Of a stretch of 64,000 nucleotides of DNA, positions 41,608-54,125 are shown in pieces. The DNA lies in assembly GCF_003086295.3 (NCBI RefSeq), contig NC_092043.1:47024598-47088597 (forward strand), given 5' to 3'. The stretch comes from Arachis hypogaea. Taxonomy: Eukaryota > Streptophyta > Magnoliopsida > Fabales > Fabaceae. Positions within the stretch are counted from its first letter, which is position 1, and the number at the start of each line of letters is the position of its first letter. The notes beneath the pieces are model-generated. The model was not told the origin of the DNA. It searched no databases and saw only the letters and a program-made list of their open reading frames with translations. The translations under genes were made by a program, and so were the position numbers.

Positions 41608-41870
41608 AAATAGGTCCTTAATAAATTGTGTCAGACATTTTTATCTCTTAGAAAATTTTATTATATTGAGATCCTTGAATTTTATAAAAATAAGACGTAA
41701 ATTTTTATTTTAGCCAGATTTATTGTTTTTATTTGGATAAATAAGTCCTTAAAAGTATAACAGAAGGATTTGTATGTCTTATTTTTCTAAAATTCAGAAA
41801 TCTTAACGTAATAAAAATTTTTTAGAGACAAAAAACGTTTGATGAAAAATTTTTTAGGGATTCATTTAAA
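41608..41870. mobile_element. Short MITE with about 105-bp imperfect TIRs and 8-bp TSD
   Basis: The left arm (taggtccttaataaattg... through ttttataaaaataagacgta) pairs imperfectly with the right arm (reverse complement aatgaatccctaaaaaattt... through ttttagaaaaataagacata). atatactc occurs just outside both ends, at 41600-41607 and 41871-41878. 263 bp, non-coding. Confidence 0.7.
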
Positions 41871-41878
41871 ATATACTC

Positions 41879-44800
41879 GAGAATATAGTTATGGGCTATT
41901 TTACATTGCAAAATGAAAATTATTATTACTATTACTATTATTTTATTATGAATTTGGTCAAGTTTGATAAGACATGGGCACCATGGAAATGTTGTATGTA
42001 GCCCCCATTAATACCATTATTATTATAATCATTAAGAGAGGTTCATTCAATTTCAACCCATAACTGATCATATGATAAATCACCACATATTATTGCTGCC
42101 TTTTCAAAAGGGACACGCCAATAATATTATTATCGAAGGGAAACGAATGTATGGCTTAACAACCACTACTACAAATAATCTATGGTTCTCATTTAATCCA
42201 TATCTTTATTGTATCTTTCTTTTTATCATCTGTGTATTTAATTCATCATGCTGCATTATTAATTTTCCTATGGACAAGACACAAATAAAAAAAGCCACAA
42301 AGGTCTCTTTATAACTCATTGGTGTTCATAATTTTCTGTGAATCATACCCCATAGCTATGATAGTCCGATCCACTCATATGTTGTTACACTATATATCAT
42401 GATGGTTCACAAAATAACGATCATATATATGCTATTTATGATGCACGGATGTAAATACGGACACCTACACAAACACGATATAAAATAGGTAGACATACGA
42501 ATATAAAATTTTTATAAGATATGAATATATATATAAATATAAATTATTTTTAATGTCTTTTTTAATTATATAAAATATTTAAAATATTTTTTATTTTAAT
42601 AATTAATAATATATACTATTTTTAAACTCATTTTAAAAATACGTGTTAAGAATAAAAGCTGTACATACTGATATATGATAGTATTTAGGTGTATCCAAAT
42701 ATATTCAAAAAAAATTGTTTATTTTTTATTAAGACACAGTTGGACATAAAAGACACGTATATCAGACAAATATCGATAAATGTCGTGTTTAAAATGTGTC
42801 CGACATGCGAACATGACAAATCAAACAAGTGTATGTACTTCATAGTATGCTATCGTAACCAAATTTCACATACAATATTAATTAAATTTCATATAAAATG
42901 TACGAGCTTTTTTGTTTATAGTTATGGTTAAATTTTATATACAATAAATATCACACTAAATTAATATTTATGAGTAAATTTTATAAATAATATAATCAAA
43001 AGGGATTTATATTAAAAATTTATAAATATTATTATTAAATTAAATTATTCAAAATATGAATGAAAATATAAAAATACAATAGTAACTTATTTTTTGTATG
43101 TGTTCATTAAAAATGTGATTACTCTGATATGTTGTTAATTTTTTAAATTCTAGTAATTTTCATCATTAATTACTTTGTTATTAAAAGAATATATAAAACT
43201 TGTATTGATATATGTAAATGTATTGCGACTGATTTATTATATAATATTATTTACAAAATAATTTTTAATTAAAAAATACTATGTGTATACTAAAATCAAT
43301 CATTATGTATTTGTATATAAATTAAATATATGTGTTATTTAACTTATTTTTAATGTATATTTTATATTTCAACATTTATTTTATATTAGTAATTGATTTT
43401 AATAGCTAATTTTAGTGTATACCTAGCCTAGTTAATTTTAATGTGTTGTTTTTTAAATATATGATTTTAACACACAACTTTCCGTCCATTTTGGCATATA
43501 AATCAACTTCTATTTATACAAAGTGAATCTATAAATATAGAATAATTAAAAAAATTAAAAAGGTTTGAACCTTAGCATTTGTGTAGCTAGCTAGGTAGAT
43601 ATGTCAAAATTAATTAGGAAAATTGGCTTCGAGTTTAAGGTGATTATTATTATTATTAAAACATCGGCGTCCAAGCTTTGCGTGAACATTGAAAAATAAT
43701 TAACATTCTTAACTGAGACGGGTTCTTATCGAATTAAATATAAGAAAAATGCATGCTACTTGTCTACTTGCTTATACGAATATGATGCTTCATAATACTC
43801 ATGCACGAGCAAATAAATAATAATATAGTATTTCATGTTGTTGCCTTATTAAGACTTAAACTAAAAAGGGGGTGAACTCACGAATAATAAAAGATTCACG
43901 TTTGAATAACAGAAATATATGTTTTGTGTAATACTTAGGTTATTTTTAGTGTTTTTACATTACAGCTATATAAATCTTTTAAAATTATATTAGTTTTATT
44001 TTGATATTATAAATTATAATAAAAAATTTATAAAATTAATTTTTTTACAAAAAAAATTATATATAAAAAAAGTTTTTATCAACTAAATTATATATAATAA
44101 ATGTTTGAAGAAAAAAATAAAAATATAAATTAAAAAAATAAATAGTAAAAATTTAAAATAAAAAAACTAAAAAAATATGTATATAATAATAATATATTTT
44201 TATGTAAATAATATTACGAGATTTAAGAAATTCAAGTATCTCAACGTAATTATTTTTTTTGAGACAAAATTATTCAACACAAAATTTTTCTTAAAGACCT
44301 ACTTGAATATATACTTTAATACTTATTATGAATTCTAATAAGTTGACAATATTATTCTTCTATTTTGTTAGATGAAATGTACGTACAATATATGACCCAC
44401 ATATAACATATTAATAATAAAATGTTGTCTATTGAAACAAAAATACAATATTAATTAAAATGAGTATAAATAATTAACATACCTAGTTAAATAAACATTT
44501 TAAAAATGTGTATATATACTAGGAAATAAAATAAAAATAGTTCATTAGAAAAGCAGGGACGATGACGTATTTATTTACAGTTATATATATATATAGCAGG
44601 TACACACTTCCAAAATTTGGATGAGTTGGTAGCATCACATAATAATAAAGCTAAGAATAATTATATATTAATATTGAATCCCAGGTCTAAGGTTAGTTAC
44701 ATCTTCAAGAACAAGAAAAATGGGTTAAGAATTACATCTTCAAGAACAAGAAAATCTCTCTATATATATTTTAACACAAGTGGACGACAAGCTTCAAGGA

Positions 44801-46232
44801 AAAGGGAAAAAGGGGATCTCTATAATTTTAATTTCCTTTTATTATATATTGATCAAAGTACAATGCATGTTCCATAAGGTGAGAGAACGAAGCATATGGT
44901 TGAAAATTAAAGAGAAGGATTAATAGCTTGTCATCAGGATCAAAATTAGATGATTAAAACAAAAGATCTAGAGTTGGTGATAGTGATCTTTAGCTTGAAG
45001 CAATGAACCTGTAAATTTAATGGAAACAAGAAGGAATACGCGTGTGCATATATAGGTTAGGTTAAAATTAAATTAATTTTTATTCTCTATTTGTATCATT
45101 AATTTGGTCTAAGTATAAATTTGCATTTTAAAATTTGTATCATATAGCAACGGTTTTAGACCATTACAACTTAACTGTCGTAATTAACTATCCTTTTGGA
45201 TATATAGTATAACATGACGCAAGAAATAAAGTTATTAATTTATTATTGACAAAGCTTGAAGCCAAAAGGAAATATGTAATTACCGTTATTAGTCACAATT
45301 TTCCGAACCTGATTTATAAGAAAACAGGCTTTCATGTCTTTACAACTCCTGAACCTTCTAGAAAAACAAATAGTTTAAAACTGAAGTACATTATATGAAC
45401 ATATAGTTTATTATTTAGCATTGACTTTAAAGAACTATATTTTAATTAAATAATTAATAATTTTGTTAGGTAGACAACAGATATTATAAATAATGTAAAT
45501 AATAGACTATATTTCAAATCTATAAAATATAAATAAATTTAATTAATTTAAATTTTAAATTTTAAAATTAAAATTATTTTTTTAACCTATTATTTAAGTT
45601 ATTTTAAAAAAAAAAACATGCATTTCTTTAGTACTTTCTCATAAACAACTCATATATATAATATATATATCACTCTTTCAATACACATAAATCTGATGGA
45701 CTCCTATATCTTTTTTCATGATTTAAGTCAGTTATATTTGGTTGGTGGATAGATTATTAATTATGTGCTACTTTTAACTAAGGGTGTTGCTAATAAAGGA
45801 ATGTATTTATTAAGATTACTTATAATATAAATTTGTGAGGTGTTCATTTTTTACATAATAATACATTACAGATCAGAAATGCTGAAAATTAAAAAAAAAG
45901 TTAAATTTTTAATAAAATATTTTTATATTAAACATGTTAACCACCGGTGTCTTAGAAAAGAAGAAACGTACATGCATGCATGATGTGTGTTATACATTTA
46001 TATACATTTTCATGGATAAACCGAATCAATATATGCCGACCCAAAAATAGAATAAAAGTGACGCGTAAGTGACAAAGTATGATGACAGAAGTGTCTGTTA
46101 AGAACTACGTATGCACTAATTGCTACTTTGTATTTTATGGTGACTACGTTATAATGGTTATACAATTTCAAAAATAATTCAAAAGTGTAGTTTAAATAGA
46201 AAATGTTTGTCAAACAATAAAAAATATGTTAT
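41879..46232. other. Long intergenic stretch, no supported gene
   Basis: Very AT-rich. Small frames at 42072-42314, 42689-42931 and 44617-44877 have no recognisable domain. 42437-42818 may be a weak MITE-like unit: it opens cacggatgtaaatacggacac and closes aatgtgtccgacatgcg. 43640-43660 has ATT triplets. Confidence 0.5.
44697..44754 (+). repeat. Short direct repeat
   Basis: A 23-bp word beginning ttacatcttcaagaacaag occurs at 44697-44719 and again at 44732-44754. Probably a local duplication. Confidence 0.85.
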
Positions 46233-46242
46233 TTTAATTTTA

Positions 46243-47272
46243 GGATAAATTACCTAATTAAAATAGTTACAAACACATGTTACTCTATTGGTAGGAGCGG
46301 ATTCTAACTTAAGATAGTCGCGATTTACATGAAGAGTAGCATATGCAAAAGCTGCTATAAGCAACAACGATTTTTAAAAAAAGACGAAGATGTATAAACT
46401 GCTGTAGACAATAGCGATTTATGTGAACTTGTGGATGGGAGTAAACTAATGGTTGCATGTGAATCATGTCTAGGGGTGAAAAAAGGTCAGGCGGCCTGCT
46501 AAGAGTCTGTAGTCTGACCTGACCTGACCTGTTATAAAATAGGCATAAACCCAATCTCTTATAAAATCCTTATTATGTTAATAGGTTAGGTCCAGACTCA
46601 CAAATTAGTCTTATTGGCCTGTCAGGTCTGCATAAACCTGTTAATATATAATTACATATATAAATAATTTTTTATTATTAATAAAATTATGAGATATTTT
46701 AATTTTATTATATTTAATTATAAATAGTTTTATATATTTTAAATACTTTAAAATTTAAAATTTTTATAAATATTAAATATGACATATTACATATAAATAT
46801 ATTTATTAAAAAATATTTTTTTTAAATAATATTTTTATTTTTGTAAAAAAAATTATCAGACCTTTTAACAGGCTTCAAGGCAGGCTAGGCTGAATAATAG
46901 GCCAGATTTAATATTTTAAAAAAAGCCTATAACAGGTTGCAGGTCAGGCTCAAGCCAGGCCTATTAAAAACAAAACCTGGTCTAACCTGATCTGTTTTTA
47001 CTCCTATAATCATGTCTACGTAAATTGTGACTGTCTCTAGCGATTTATTTCCATCCACAATTTCATATAAATCGCTACTATCTATAATCATTACCTATAA
47101 TAGTTTTTGCATATACTATTCTTCACGTAAACTGCGGCTATCAGTAGCGATTTATGTCCGCTACAATCATAACGATTTACATAAATATCTAAAGTTGCAA
47201 TTGTGTTTAGAGTTTGAGAAAGTTATAGTCTAATAATATGTGTTTGTAACCATTTTATTTAGGTAACTTACC
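46243..47272. mobile_element. MULE-like element with long imperfect TIRs and 10-bp TSD, carrying a nested insertion
   Basis: Ends are GGATAAATTACCTAATTAAA and, on the other strand, GGTAAGTTACCTAAATAAAA. The similarity continues through gttacaaacaca and further inward, for example atgcaaaa and tagcgatttat, giving about 230-bp imperfect arms. The word tttaatttta flanks both sides (46233-46242 and 47273-47282). No transposase frame. About 535 bp in the middle belong to a second element (46471-47007). Confidence 0.75.
46471..47007. mobile_element. hAT-like element nested in the MULE
   Basis: Opens TAGGGGTGAAAAAAGGTCAG and closes with the complement of TAGGAGTAAAAACAGATCAG. The flanking word aatcatgtcta occurs at 46462-46472 and 47008-47018, overlapping the TIR by two bases at the left. 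TAGGGGTG-type ends with an approximately 8-bp duplication fit hAT elements. Several GGTCAGGC/GCCTG words lie inside. The exact boundary is uncertain. Confidence 0.55.
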
Positions 47273-47282
47273 TTTAATTTTA

Positions 47283-49200
47283 ATTGTATTTTTTAAAATA
47301 TACTAAAGTTTTATAATCATATAAATTATAATCATAGTTATCCATATAATTTATCTAAATATATATAGAGTTTTTTTATCTTATATTTTAAAAACACATA
47401 TTAAATTTATAAATTAAAAGTTCTTATTAAAAATTTAAAAATTTAAATGTTTAATATATTTATTTATTTTTAATAAATAAAAATATTTAAAATATTTTAT
47501 TAATAATAAATTTATTATTAAATATTTTTAAGATACATGTTAGTTAAACTCTTTTTTATATATAAAACTATTGCCTCTGATATTCTATATGATAATAACA
47601 TGAAGCTTTATTTACAATGCATATATACTATGTATTAAAAATATAGAAAAAAATATAGATAAATAATTTATAATTAGTGAATTTTAAATAATTATAATTA
47701 ATAATTATTAATTTTATATTTTAAAAAAATAAAATTTAAATAATAACTAATTAATTAATATAAAATATAATTTAAAAATATTTATTGATTTATTATTGAT
47801 TAAATTCTTGTTAATTATCTAGCGGAATTGGTTGTTTATTCATCTCTATGCTAAACTTTAAAAGAAAATGTGGAATATGGGTGGTAGGTACCACTCCTAA
47901 ATCCTAATTAAATAGGACCTATTGTTTGGTGATATTATCTTAATCTATCTTAATTCCTCTTAATTAAGGTGCGTGGGCCTAACTTTCGAAGTTCTCAATG
48001 TATCTTTTAATTTTGACCAAGATCTAGACTTTTCTAATTTAGCTTGTATGCTCTTTTAAAAGCTCATTATTAATTATTTATACATAAAACTTTTGTTAAA
48101 GAGATGTGTAGATATATTTGAACGAAAACCATGATTAGGATGGTGATGATAATCATAATAATAAAGTACAGAGAAATGAGATTCAAGATTCATGAAGTCT
48201 TTTAACGATGGATAAAGTGTATTATCTCCTATTAATTTTTATTAAAAAAATTAAGATTATTCTTATCATTTATTTGAATTAATTTTATCCTTTAGTTTTG
48301 TCATTATATTGTTAATTTTTTTATGGTCAATTATTAGCTATTTTTTTTTCTCAATTTTATCGTTTTATTATATCCTATTTTATTCTGTGATCATTCTTGA
48401 TGTGAAGAGAAAAAATTACATCCATCATTTTCATCTATTATTATTATTGCATTAATTTTTTAAAAAAATTTAGGTCACTCTTTAAATAACGTTACTCAAC
48501 TTCAAATAACTGTCGACTAATATAGAACGATTTATGAATCTTAACTTTTTTGATTGGTTGACTACGGTTATTGTAAAATCTTTACTGTCAGAATGTTACG
48601 TTTTTGATTGCGCTACCCTAATAGAAAGAGGTATTGCGACGACTTCATATACTTAATAATAAAATAAGCGTTTTTAACTCGAAATTGTATCACTGTTCAT
48701 TTTGAAAAATTAAAAAAAAATATTTTTTAAATAAAACAAAACAAGCATATACATGTACAAAACTTCTTACTCAAATACCTATACATATTATATACATACA
48801 AATCATACAACTTCTATCCCTCTTACGAAAATTGCTAGAAATAAAGGCGAGGGAAAAATAAAAACTGAGGTAATACAAATTAATGTCGATTAAACAGAAA
48901 ACGAATATAACTCTTTTGAAATTTTGTCGTCCATGTCTTGAAAAGATAAAGCTGTAGGGGGTGAGAATCTAACCACACGGTCTCACCACAGAGTTTTAAA
49001 ATTGTCATAATAAGATATTTAAAGAGAAATCTATTTTTAAGCTCAGTGATTATTGTTCGTCCTTTGAATCTTTTAAAAACCAATAACTAGTCATCCAAAA
49101 ACCCTTTTTGAAAATCAATATTTAAATATCCAGAAATCCAAAACATTTCTTTTTTTTTTATAAGAAAATCTTAATCAGAAACCAACCATGCAATCAATCA
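47283..49200. other. Intergenic, nothing recognised
   Basis: AT-rich, no supported gene. The minus frame at 48880-49083 has no similarity I recognise. Confidence 0.5.
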
Positions 49201-49208
49201 ACACAATC

Positions 49209-50833
49209 TAGGGGTGGCAAAGCGGGCTGGCCCGCCCCGCCTCGCCAAAGCCCGCTCAAATATGGGACGGGACGGCTCGCCCCGCCAAACTAATATGGGT
49301 TCAACTTACTACCTCGCCCCGCCAAAGGGCGGATTGGCGGGTTGGCGGGCCAGCCCGCCTCTTTTTTTTCTAAATATTTTTTAAGCAAATTTTTTCTTTT
49401 AGATGTTGTTGTCTTTCTCTTTTTCTTTTTAATATCATCTGCCATTTCAGATTTTCTATATCTTCAGGATTTTGTGTTACATTTCCACCATCAACTTCCA
49501 TAGAGATAGAATTATCCATTGCAAAACCAACAACTCAACCTAAATAACACAAATACATAACAATATCTAAACCAACAATAAATCAATAAGAAAATATTAA
49601 AACAGTAAAATTTCAAAAGTATGAAAGAAGCTAAGCATCAGAATTCAGAACTGAACCCTCAATAATCTTCAATGATGTTGCATCAGAAGTCAGAACACAT
49701 ACACCAAGCATCACAAAAAGTAACGAATTAAAAGTTAAAACTAAAGTTACATAGTTAATTGATATTCTTTCCTAGTACCCATTCAAACTCAAAAAATGCA
49801 TATCAACTAGCACACACCCCGCTGAGTCACTAACCAGTAAAATAAACCATCAATTGTAGGAATTGGATGTGTTGGATTTTATCAAAATGGGTGGGTCAAA
49901 AGCAAACCATCAATTTGTTATTTGTTTGGGTTAAAATGATACTAATAGAAGTCACACAAAGATAGGCAAGAAACAAGATGAACAGTGTGTATTATTCACA
50001 CTACAATGCTGATATGATGATATCTGAGAAGGCTACTTGTCAACTCTCAAAATTCAACAACAAATTTCATAAATAAATCCACAGCAAAATTTTCAACAGC
50101 ATGAAAGATGATGTCCACAACCACAGTCACAGTTCCTTACTTAAAAAAAATAAAAAATAAAAATCTTCACTTATTGAGTCATAGCCGTCGAGAGGCAGAG
50201 GAGGAGAGAGGAGTGCCACCGGGATCCACCGGAATACAGAACCGCCGAGACAGCGTAGAGGCAACACGAGACAACATCGTCGGGACTTCAATTTGGTGAT
50301 GAGTGACGAGATGAAACAGCGACCGGCGACGTGACTGACCGGCGACGAGAGGCAGCTCAGAGAGAACAGAGAAGTGGAACTGGAGCGCGCCGCCACAAAC
50401 TGCAATTGTGTGATGCTGCGCAGCGAGCTCAGGGAACACCTGAACACAGCGAGGAGTGAGGACAGACGAGGGAGGTGAGCTGTTGAAGGCTGAAGCCGAG
50501 GGTCACTGGGTCAAGGTCCGTCTGAGGGTCTCACTGTCTCAGGGTCAGGGAAGGGATGAAGGGTTAGGGGCTTAGGGCCGGCTGTTTGTGGGAAGTGGGA
50601 ATTGGGAAGCAGGAAGAAAAACCTAATTTTTTGGTTTATATGTCATTTATAATTTTACAAAAATACCCTTAAAAAATATGATAGCCCACCGGGCCGCCCC
50701 GCCCCGCCCCGCCTTGGCCCGCGGTTTTGGCGGAATTTTAAAATTCGGTGGGTTCAAAATCTCGTCCCGACCCGTCGTTTTTGGCGGTTTTGACGGTTTG
50801 ACCCGGCAGGTTCAACCCGTTTTGCCACCCCTA
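49209..50833. mobile_element. Non-autonomous hAT-like element
   Basis: Ends are TAGGGGTGGCAAAGCGGGCT and the complement of TAGGGGTGGCAAAACGGGTT, each followed inward by GC-rich cccgcc and ccccgcc words. Flanks are acacaatc (49201-49208) and gcacaatc (50834-50841), an 8-bp TSD with one mismatch. These are hAT hallmarks. No hAT transposase domain is visible. The interior 50170-50600 is GC-rich (cggcgac, gagaggcag) with open frames on both strands (for example 50127-50447, -) but no domain I recognise. It could be captured host sequence. Confidence 0.8.
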
Positions 50834-50841
50834 GCACAATC

Positions 50842-52955
50842 ATTAATTCAGCACCAAAGATCATTCTCTAAAGTATCACACTAGGACAAACACAAGCAAA
50901 ACAGACAAAGAAAGCACATGTTTAGGTAACAATTATAGCAAATAGCTCAGGTAGAAGCTAATGACAGTTTAACAATTAGGCAAATAAAAACAAATGCAAA
51001 ACCCTAGCAAAGCATACAAATGCATATGATGCATGTCTGTCTTATGGCTATACAGCCAACCCGACAAGTCTGGTTTGTTAAAACATTGGACTGCCCCCGA
51101 CATGCATCCCCATGAGTCTATGGATAGCTTTTTCTCATATATATATCAAATCGCTCAATGGGGGTACCATTCCAGAAAATTTATAAGTGCATGGTCACCC
51201 TTAGGTCGTAGAGTCAACAGAGTATCGAGTCTCAATATGGAACAAGTGGTGGCAAGCCACTGCGTCTATCCAGGGAAACTCTTGTCTCAGATAATTCAAA
51301 TTCATAAGCCATATGAACAATTCATTCAACATTCACTAATATCGAAGTCATTCTCAATATCATCATCATTCGTAAATTCATATCTCATTTTCAAATTCAT
51401 TCAAAAATCTTATTTCAAAGTCAGTTCTCATCATCCTTCTTTCCATTTCAGTCATCAACAATCCCAATTCAAAATATAATTCTTTCTTTTCTAAATAAAT
51501 CAATCTTAAAACATATAATATTTAAAACCAAATCATTTCAAATAATTACTTCAAACGAAACTCACAATTTTATAAAGTTTCGGCAGCATTTCCTCTAAAA
51601 CTCGGACTCTGCCACCCTTTTTGGGTCCCATCCAAACATTCCTCAAACCCTTCCTCAACCATTTCCAAATCTCAATTATTTTTTCTAAAATTCAACCAGT
51701 TCTAACATCAAGTTATTCTCAAATCCAACCATTTTCAATAATAAATCTTTTTCAAAATTAAACTAGCTCAAATATTAAATGATTTACAAAATCAAACTAG
51801 TTTAAAACTAAATCGCTTCCAAAATTAATTCATTTTCATATCTCAAATCATTTCTATAGCTGTTTCATTTATATTATCAAATTAACTTCAAAACCAAGAA
51901 AAATCACTTTTCATAATAATTAACTAAATAACTTTTCAAACTAATTTCTTTTCAACAATCACACACCACTCAAGCAATCAAGCAATCAGTCATTCAGTCC
52001 ATCAAACAACCACATTCATAGGACAATCATAATTACAGACATGTGTTTCTACATTAATATATATTTATAACAACTCTATAAGATAAAACATATTTTAAGA
52101 AGACTCCTACCTCAACAAGCCGAGACCTGAAAACCAAATGCATCAAGGAAACCTTCCCTCTTAGCGTGCAATCCGCGACAGCCGTAACCACAACAACTTT
52201 AATCATGGCACGTAAGAACCAAACTCAAACCGAAAGCATTAACATTGCAAGGACCTTAGAAATATATAACAGAATAGCAACTATAGGGGTTCGGGACGAG
52301 GAACAGCTTACTGTACTTACAAATAAGCAAGAGAGCAGAGCAGTGGCAGCTCCGGTGACAACGCAGCAACTTGATGTCGTATGCCACAGTCATAGAACTC
52401 GGCATGCAAGACCCAGAACTCGACCCTACGTTACTCAAAGCCTCAAAATCTCTAACAGATTATAACATACACTAATTTCAGGGTTTCAAACAAAAATATT
52501 TACCGCAATTAAGGAGGAACAGCTAAAACCAAGCAGAAGTAGCTCCGATGGTAGTTCCGACAACCACAGCCATGCAACGAGGTCTGAACAGAGACAGAAG
52601 AAGCAGCAGTAATCTCCAAGCAGTTCTGACGGCCACAACACCATTTCTGGCGACCATAGCCGCGGCGGCGCAGCTCAGAACGGCGAGTAGCAGCAACAAC
52701 ACCAACTACCAGAGATTATCACACAAAAACATGGTAATACAACATTATAATTTGTACAAAAGTAAACACATACGACCTACCCCTTACCAAACACAATCAA
52801 TAGCTGACGCTCTTGCAATTCACAAACAGAAAGACAGAATATGACTACACAATAAGTAAGACACCAACACAAATTTCATATGAAGACACTCACGAGCGGA
52901 GCCTCATGTAGTAAAAGGGGGACAATGGCTCCTCCCAAACTTCGAATTTTCTTTA
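50842..52955 (-). repeat. Unclassified interspersed repeat-like region
   Basis: Composition differs from its neighbours: near-equal C and A on the plus strand, with phrases such as ccaacccgacaagtctggtt (51057 on), aactcggactctgccaccc (51600) and a GC-rich block (52520-52700). I have the impression of a dispersed legume repeat, perhaps part of an LTR element in minus orientation, but see no LTR, polymerase or tail. The 148-codon frame 51033-51479 (+) has no recognisable domain. Class is unknown. Confidence 0.3.
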
Positions 52956-52964
52956 TAAATTGTG

Positions 52965-53186
52965 GAGTAAACTATCACTTCTACCCATAAAAGTTGAAAA
53001 CGCTGACATATTTACCCATAAAAGATTAAAATTATCATTTGTACCCATAAAAGATTGAATTTTGCAGCAAAATTATCCAAATCCTAAATAATTACATAAA
53101 ATCCCTAAACTACCCCTTTCTCTTCTCTCACACACCCACCCTCACTCACTATCTGCAACAGTGCAGTAGGCTGCAACACCATCCTC

Positions 53187-53241
<55 letters not shown>

Positions 53242-54116
53242 TTCTCCTCCATCTTCTTCAATCGTTCTTTCTCTCTTTCTCTCCCCCCTCTTCGCACTTT
53301 TCTCCTTCCTCTTCTTTTTCTACTGATGTTTCTCTCTTCTCTGTCATTTTTCTCTCTCTTTTGTGCATTAATGGTGATTCCTCCTTTTGCCATCATGAGC
53401 TCCATCTTCTCCTCCCCTCTTCTTCTTCTTCTTTTTCTTCTTCTTCTTCTTCGGGAGGTTTCTAACTTCAGGAAGCAGCAATTTTGAATTCTCTATTTTC
53501 TGCTACCCCAACTTCTTTAGCGTTGAGTTCCTTCCTTTTTCAAATATCGTATCTTCATCTTATCCTTCTCTCGAAATCACTTTTCTCTTCTCTTCCTAGC
53601 GATACATCTTCGTCATTTTCCAGTGTCGCCAAAATCAAATTAGTGTTCTGTGTTATTTGCAATGAAAATGGTGATCTAAAATCTGAGAAATTGTCAATTT
53701 TTTGTAAAGGTTATAAGAAATTAGGGTTTTATTTTGAATCTGTGCATGTTCTATTCTTCAATTTGATCTGAATTTTTTTTTGTGATTTTGAAGAGGATAG
53801 TGATTTGGCTATGTTGATGTTCAAAAGATGAGAGAGAAAAAGTGAGTGAGTGATAGAAAGAGAGAGAGAGAGAGAGAGAGAGTAAGAAGGAAGATGATGC
53901 TACGGTAATGGTGGTTTAGGTACTGCAGATAGTGAGTAAGGGTGGGTGTGTGAGAGAAGAGAAGGGAGTAGTTTGGGAATTTTATGTAATTATTTAGGGT
54001 TTGGATAATGTTGCTGCAAAAGTCAATCTTTTATAGGTACAAATAGTAATTTTAATCTTTTATGGGTAAATATATTAGCGTTTTCAACTTTTATGAGTAA
54101 AAATGGTAGTTTACTC
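52965..54116. mobile_element. MULE-like element with about 190-bp TIRs and perfect 9-bp TSD
   Basis: The ends open GAGTAAACTATCACTTCTAC and, on the other strand, GAGTAAACTACCATTTTTAC, and stay similar through aagttgaaaacgct, cccataaaagattaaaatta and ctctcacacacccaccct. taaattgtg flanks both sides (52956-52964 and 54117-54125). The interior holds CT and GA microsatellites and a 95-codon frame (53484-53771, +) of unknown nature. No transposase. Confidence 0.88.
53190..53237. repeat. (CT)n microsatellite inside the MULE
   Basis: About 48 bases of CT. A shorter GA run at about 53855-53882 lies in the other half of the element, so the two may be a mirrored remnant of its inverted arms. Confidence 0.9.
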
Positions 54117-54125
54117 TAAATTGTG

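Noticed and set aside
42072..44877. Frames 42072-42314, 42689-42931 and 44617-44877 as small genes
   Set aside because: No recognisable domain, conserved motif or splice context.
53142..53405. 87-codon Arg/Glu/Lys-rich minus frame
   Set aside because: Produced by the CT microsatellite and CT-rich flank inside a MULE.
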